A DNA stretch of 33,423 nt from an uncultured Pirellulaceae bacterium (lineage in GTDB: Bacteria; Planctomycetota; Planctomycetia; Pirellulales; Pirellulaceae), in assembly GCA_905480235.1 (NCBI GenBank), contig CAJQPP010000119.1:1-33423 (forward strand), given 5' to 3'. Under the pieces are notes generated by a model. It made no database searches, was not told where the DNA came from, and saw only the letters and a program-made list of their open reading frames with translations. The first letter of the stretch is position 1. Every line of letters begins with the position of its first letter. Both the position numbers and the translations under genes were made by a program. Below, piece by piece: positions 33,365 through 33,423 of the stretch.

Positions 33365-33423
33365 ATGATTCGAGAAAAAAGAAATTTACTGACTTCGGTT
33401 CGCGAAAATCCTGGAATTACCTC
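33365..33423 (+). CDS. Possible start of a protein (partial, runs off the right edge)
   Basis: An ATG at 33365 opens a frame to the window end reading MIREKRNLLTSVRENPGIT. The string resembles the first helices of winged-helix regulators (ROK or MarR-like proteins often have L-L-x-x-I-R-E-N-P-G-I-T/S). Only 19 residues are visible and the ribosome-binding site is weak, so the call is tentative. GTG at 33362 is an alternative start. Confidence 0.35.
   Translation, partial: MIREKRNLLTSVRENPGIT

Overview
The window looks like a chromosomal segment of a planctomycete, most likely of the Pirellulaceae / Rhodopirellula type. The strongest marker is a large secreted protein built from Y-T-V-x-V-P repeats (16497-18806), a family known from planctomycete cell walls. 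Supporting traits are a J-like membrane protein (3645-5540), a zinc-ribbon membrane protein (23428-24198), an HTH protein fused to a receiver-like domain (32126-32698), GC content near 50% by eye, and genes mostly in short operons on both strands. The taxonomic call is inference; no rRNA or other marker gene is present.

Layout. Positions 1-1300 are disturbed. They hold a possible gene end, about 350 bp without a convincing gene, the first ~28 codons of an SDR epimerase joined to an inverted piece of a tyrosine recombinase, and a GNAT acetyltransferase. An intact SDR epimerase (1366-2271), a secreted DUF2891 protein and the J-like membrane protein follow.

Positions 5680-13302 are a complete Na+-translocating NADH:quinone reductase operon, nqrABCDEF plus apbE, preceded by two inverted repeats. 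The flavin-attachment SGAT motifs are visible in NqrB and NqrC, the iron-binding cysteines in NqrD and NqrE, and the 2Fe-2S and FAD/NADH motifs in NqrF. The last gene makes a flavin transferase (ApbE) whose C-terminus continues into a membrane segment and a cysteine motif resembling the separate maturation factor NqrM. One polypeptide may therefore supply both flavinylation and iron delivery. I consider this the most interesting observation in the window.

Positions 13332-26732 carry surE, a TIGR03790-like secreted protein with a TPR-like insert, the YTV-repeat protein (its 3' end overlaps that gene), the thiL-tsaE pair, an HtrA-type protease with two PDZ domains, a hot-dog thioesterase divergent from a tandem ACT-domain protein, a zinc-ribbon membrane protein closely followed by an HD phosphohydrolase, and a FabH-like ketoacyl synthase. 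Positions 26778-33423 carry a FabZ-like dehydratase, a probably Tat-exported amidase, nrdR, a moaC / long-chain polyprenyl diphosphate synthase pair, the HTH/receiver-like regulator with a clear terminator, a 666-bp gene-free region, and the possible start of another gene at the right edge.

Most of the rest is housekeeping: cofactor synthesis (thiL, moaC), tRNA modification (tsaE), deoxyribonucleotide control (nrdR) and respiration (nqr and the quinone side-chain synthase). No rRNA, recognisable tRNA, CRISPR array or intact mobile element was seen.
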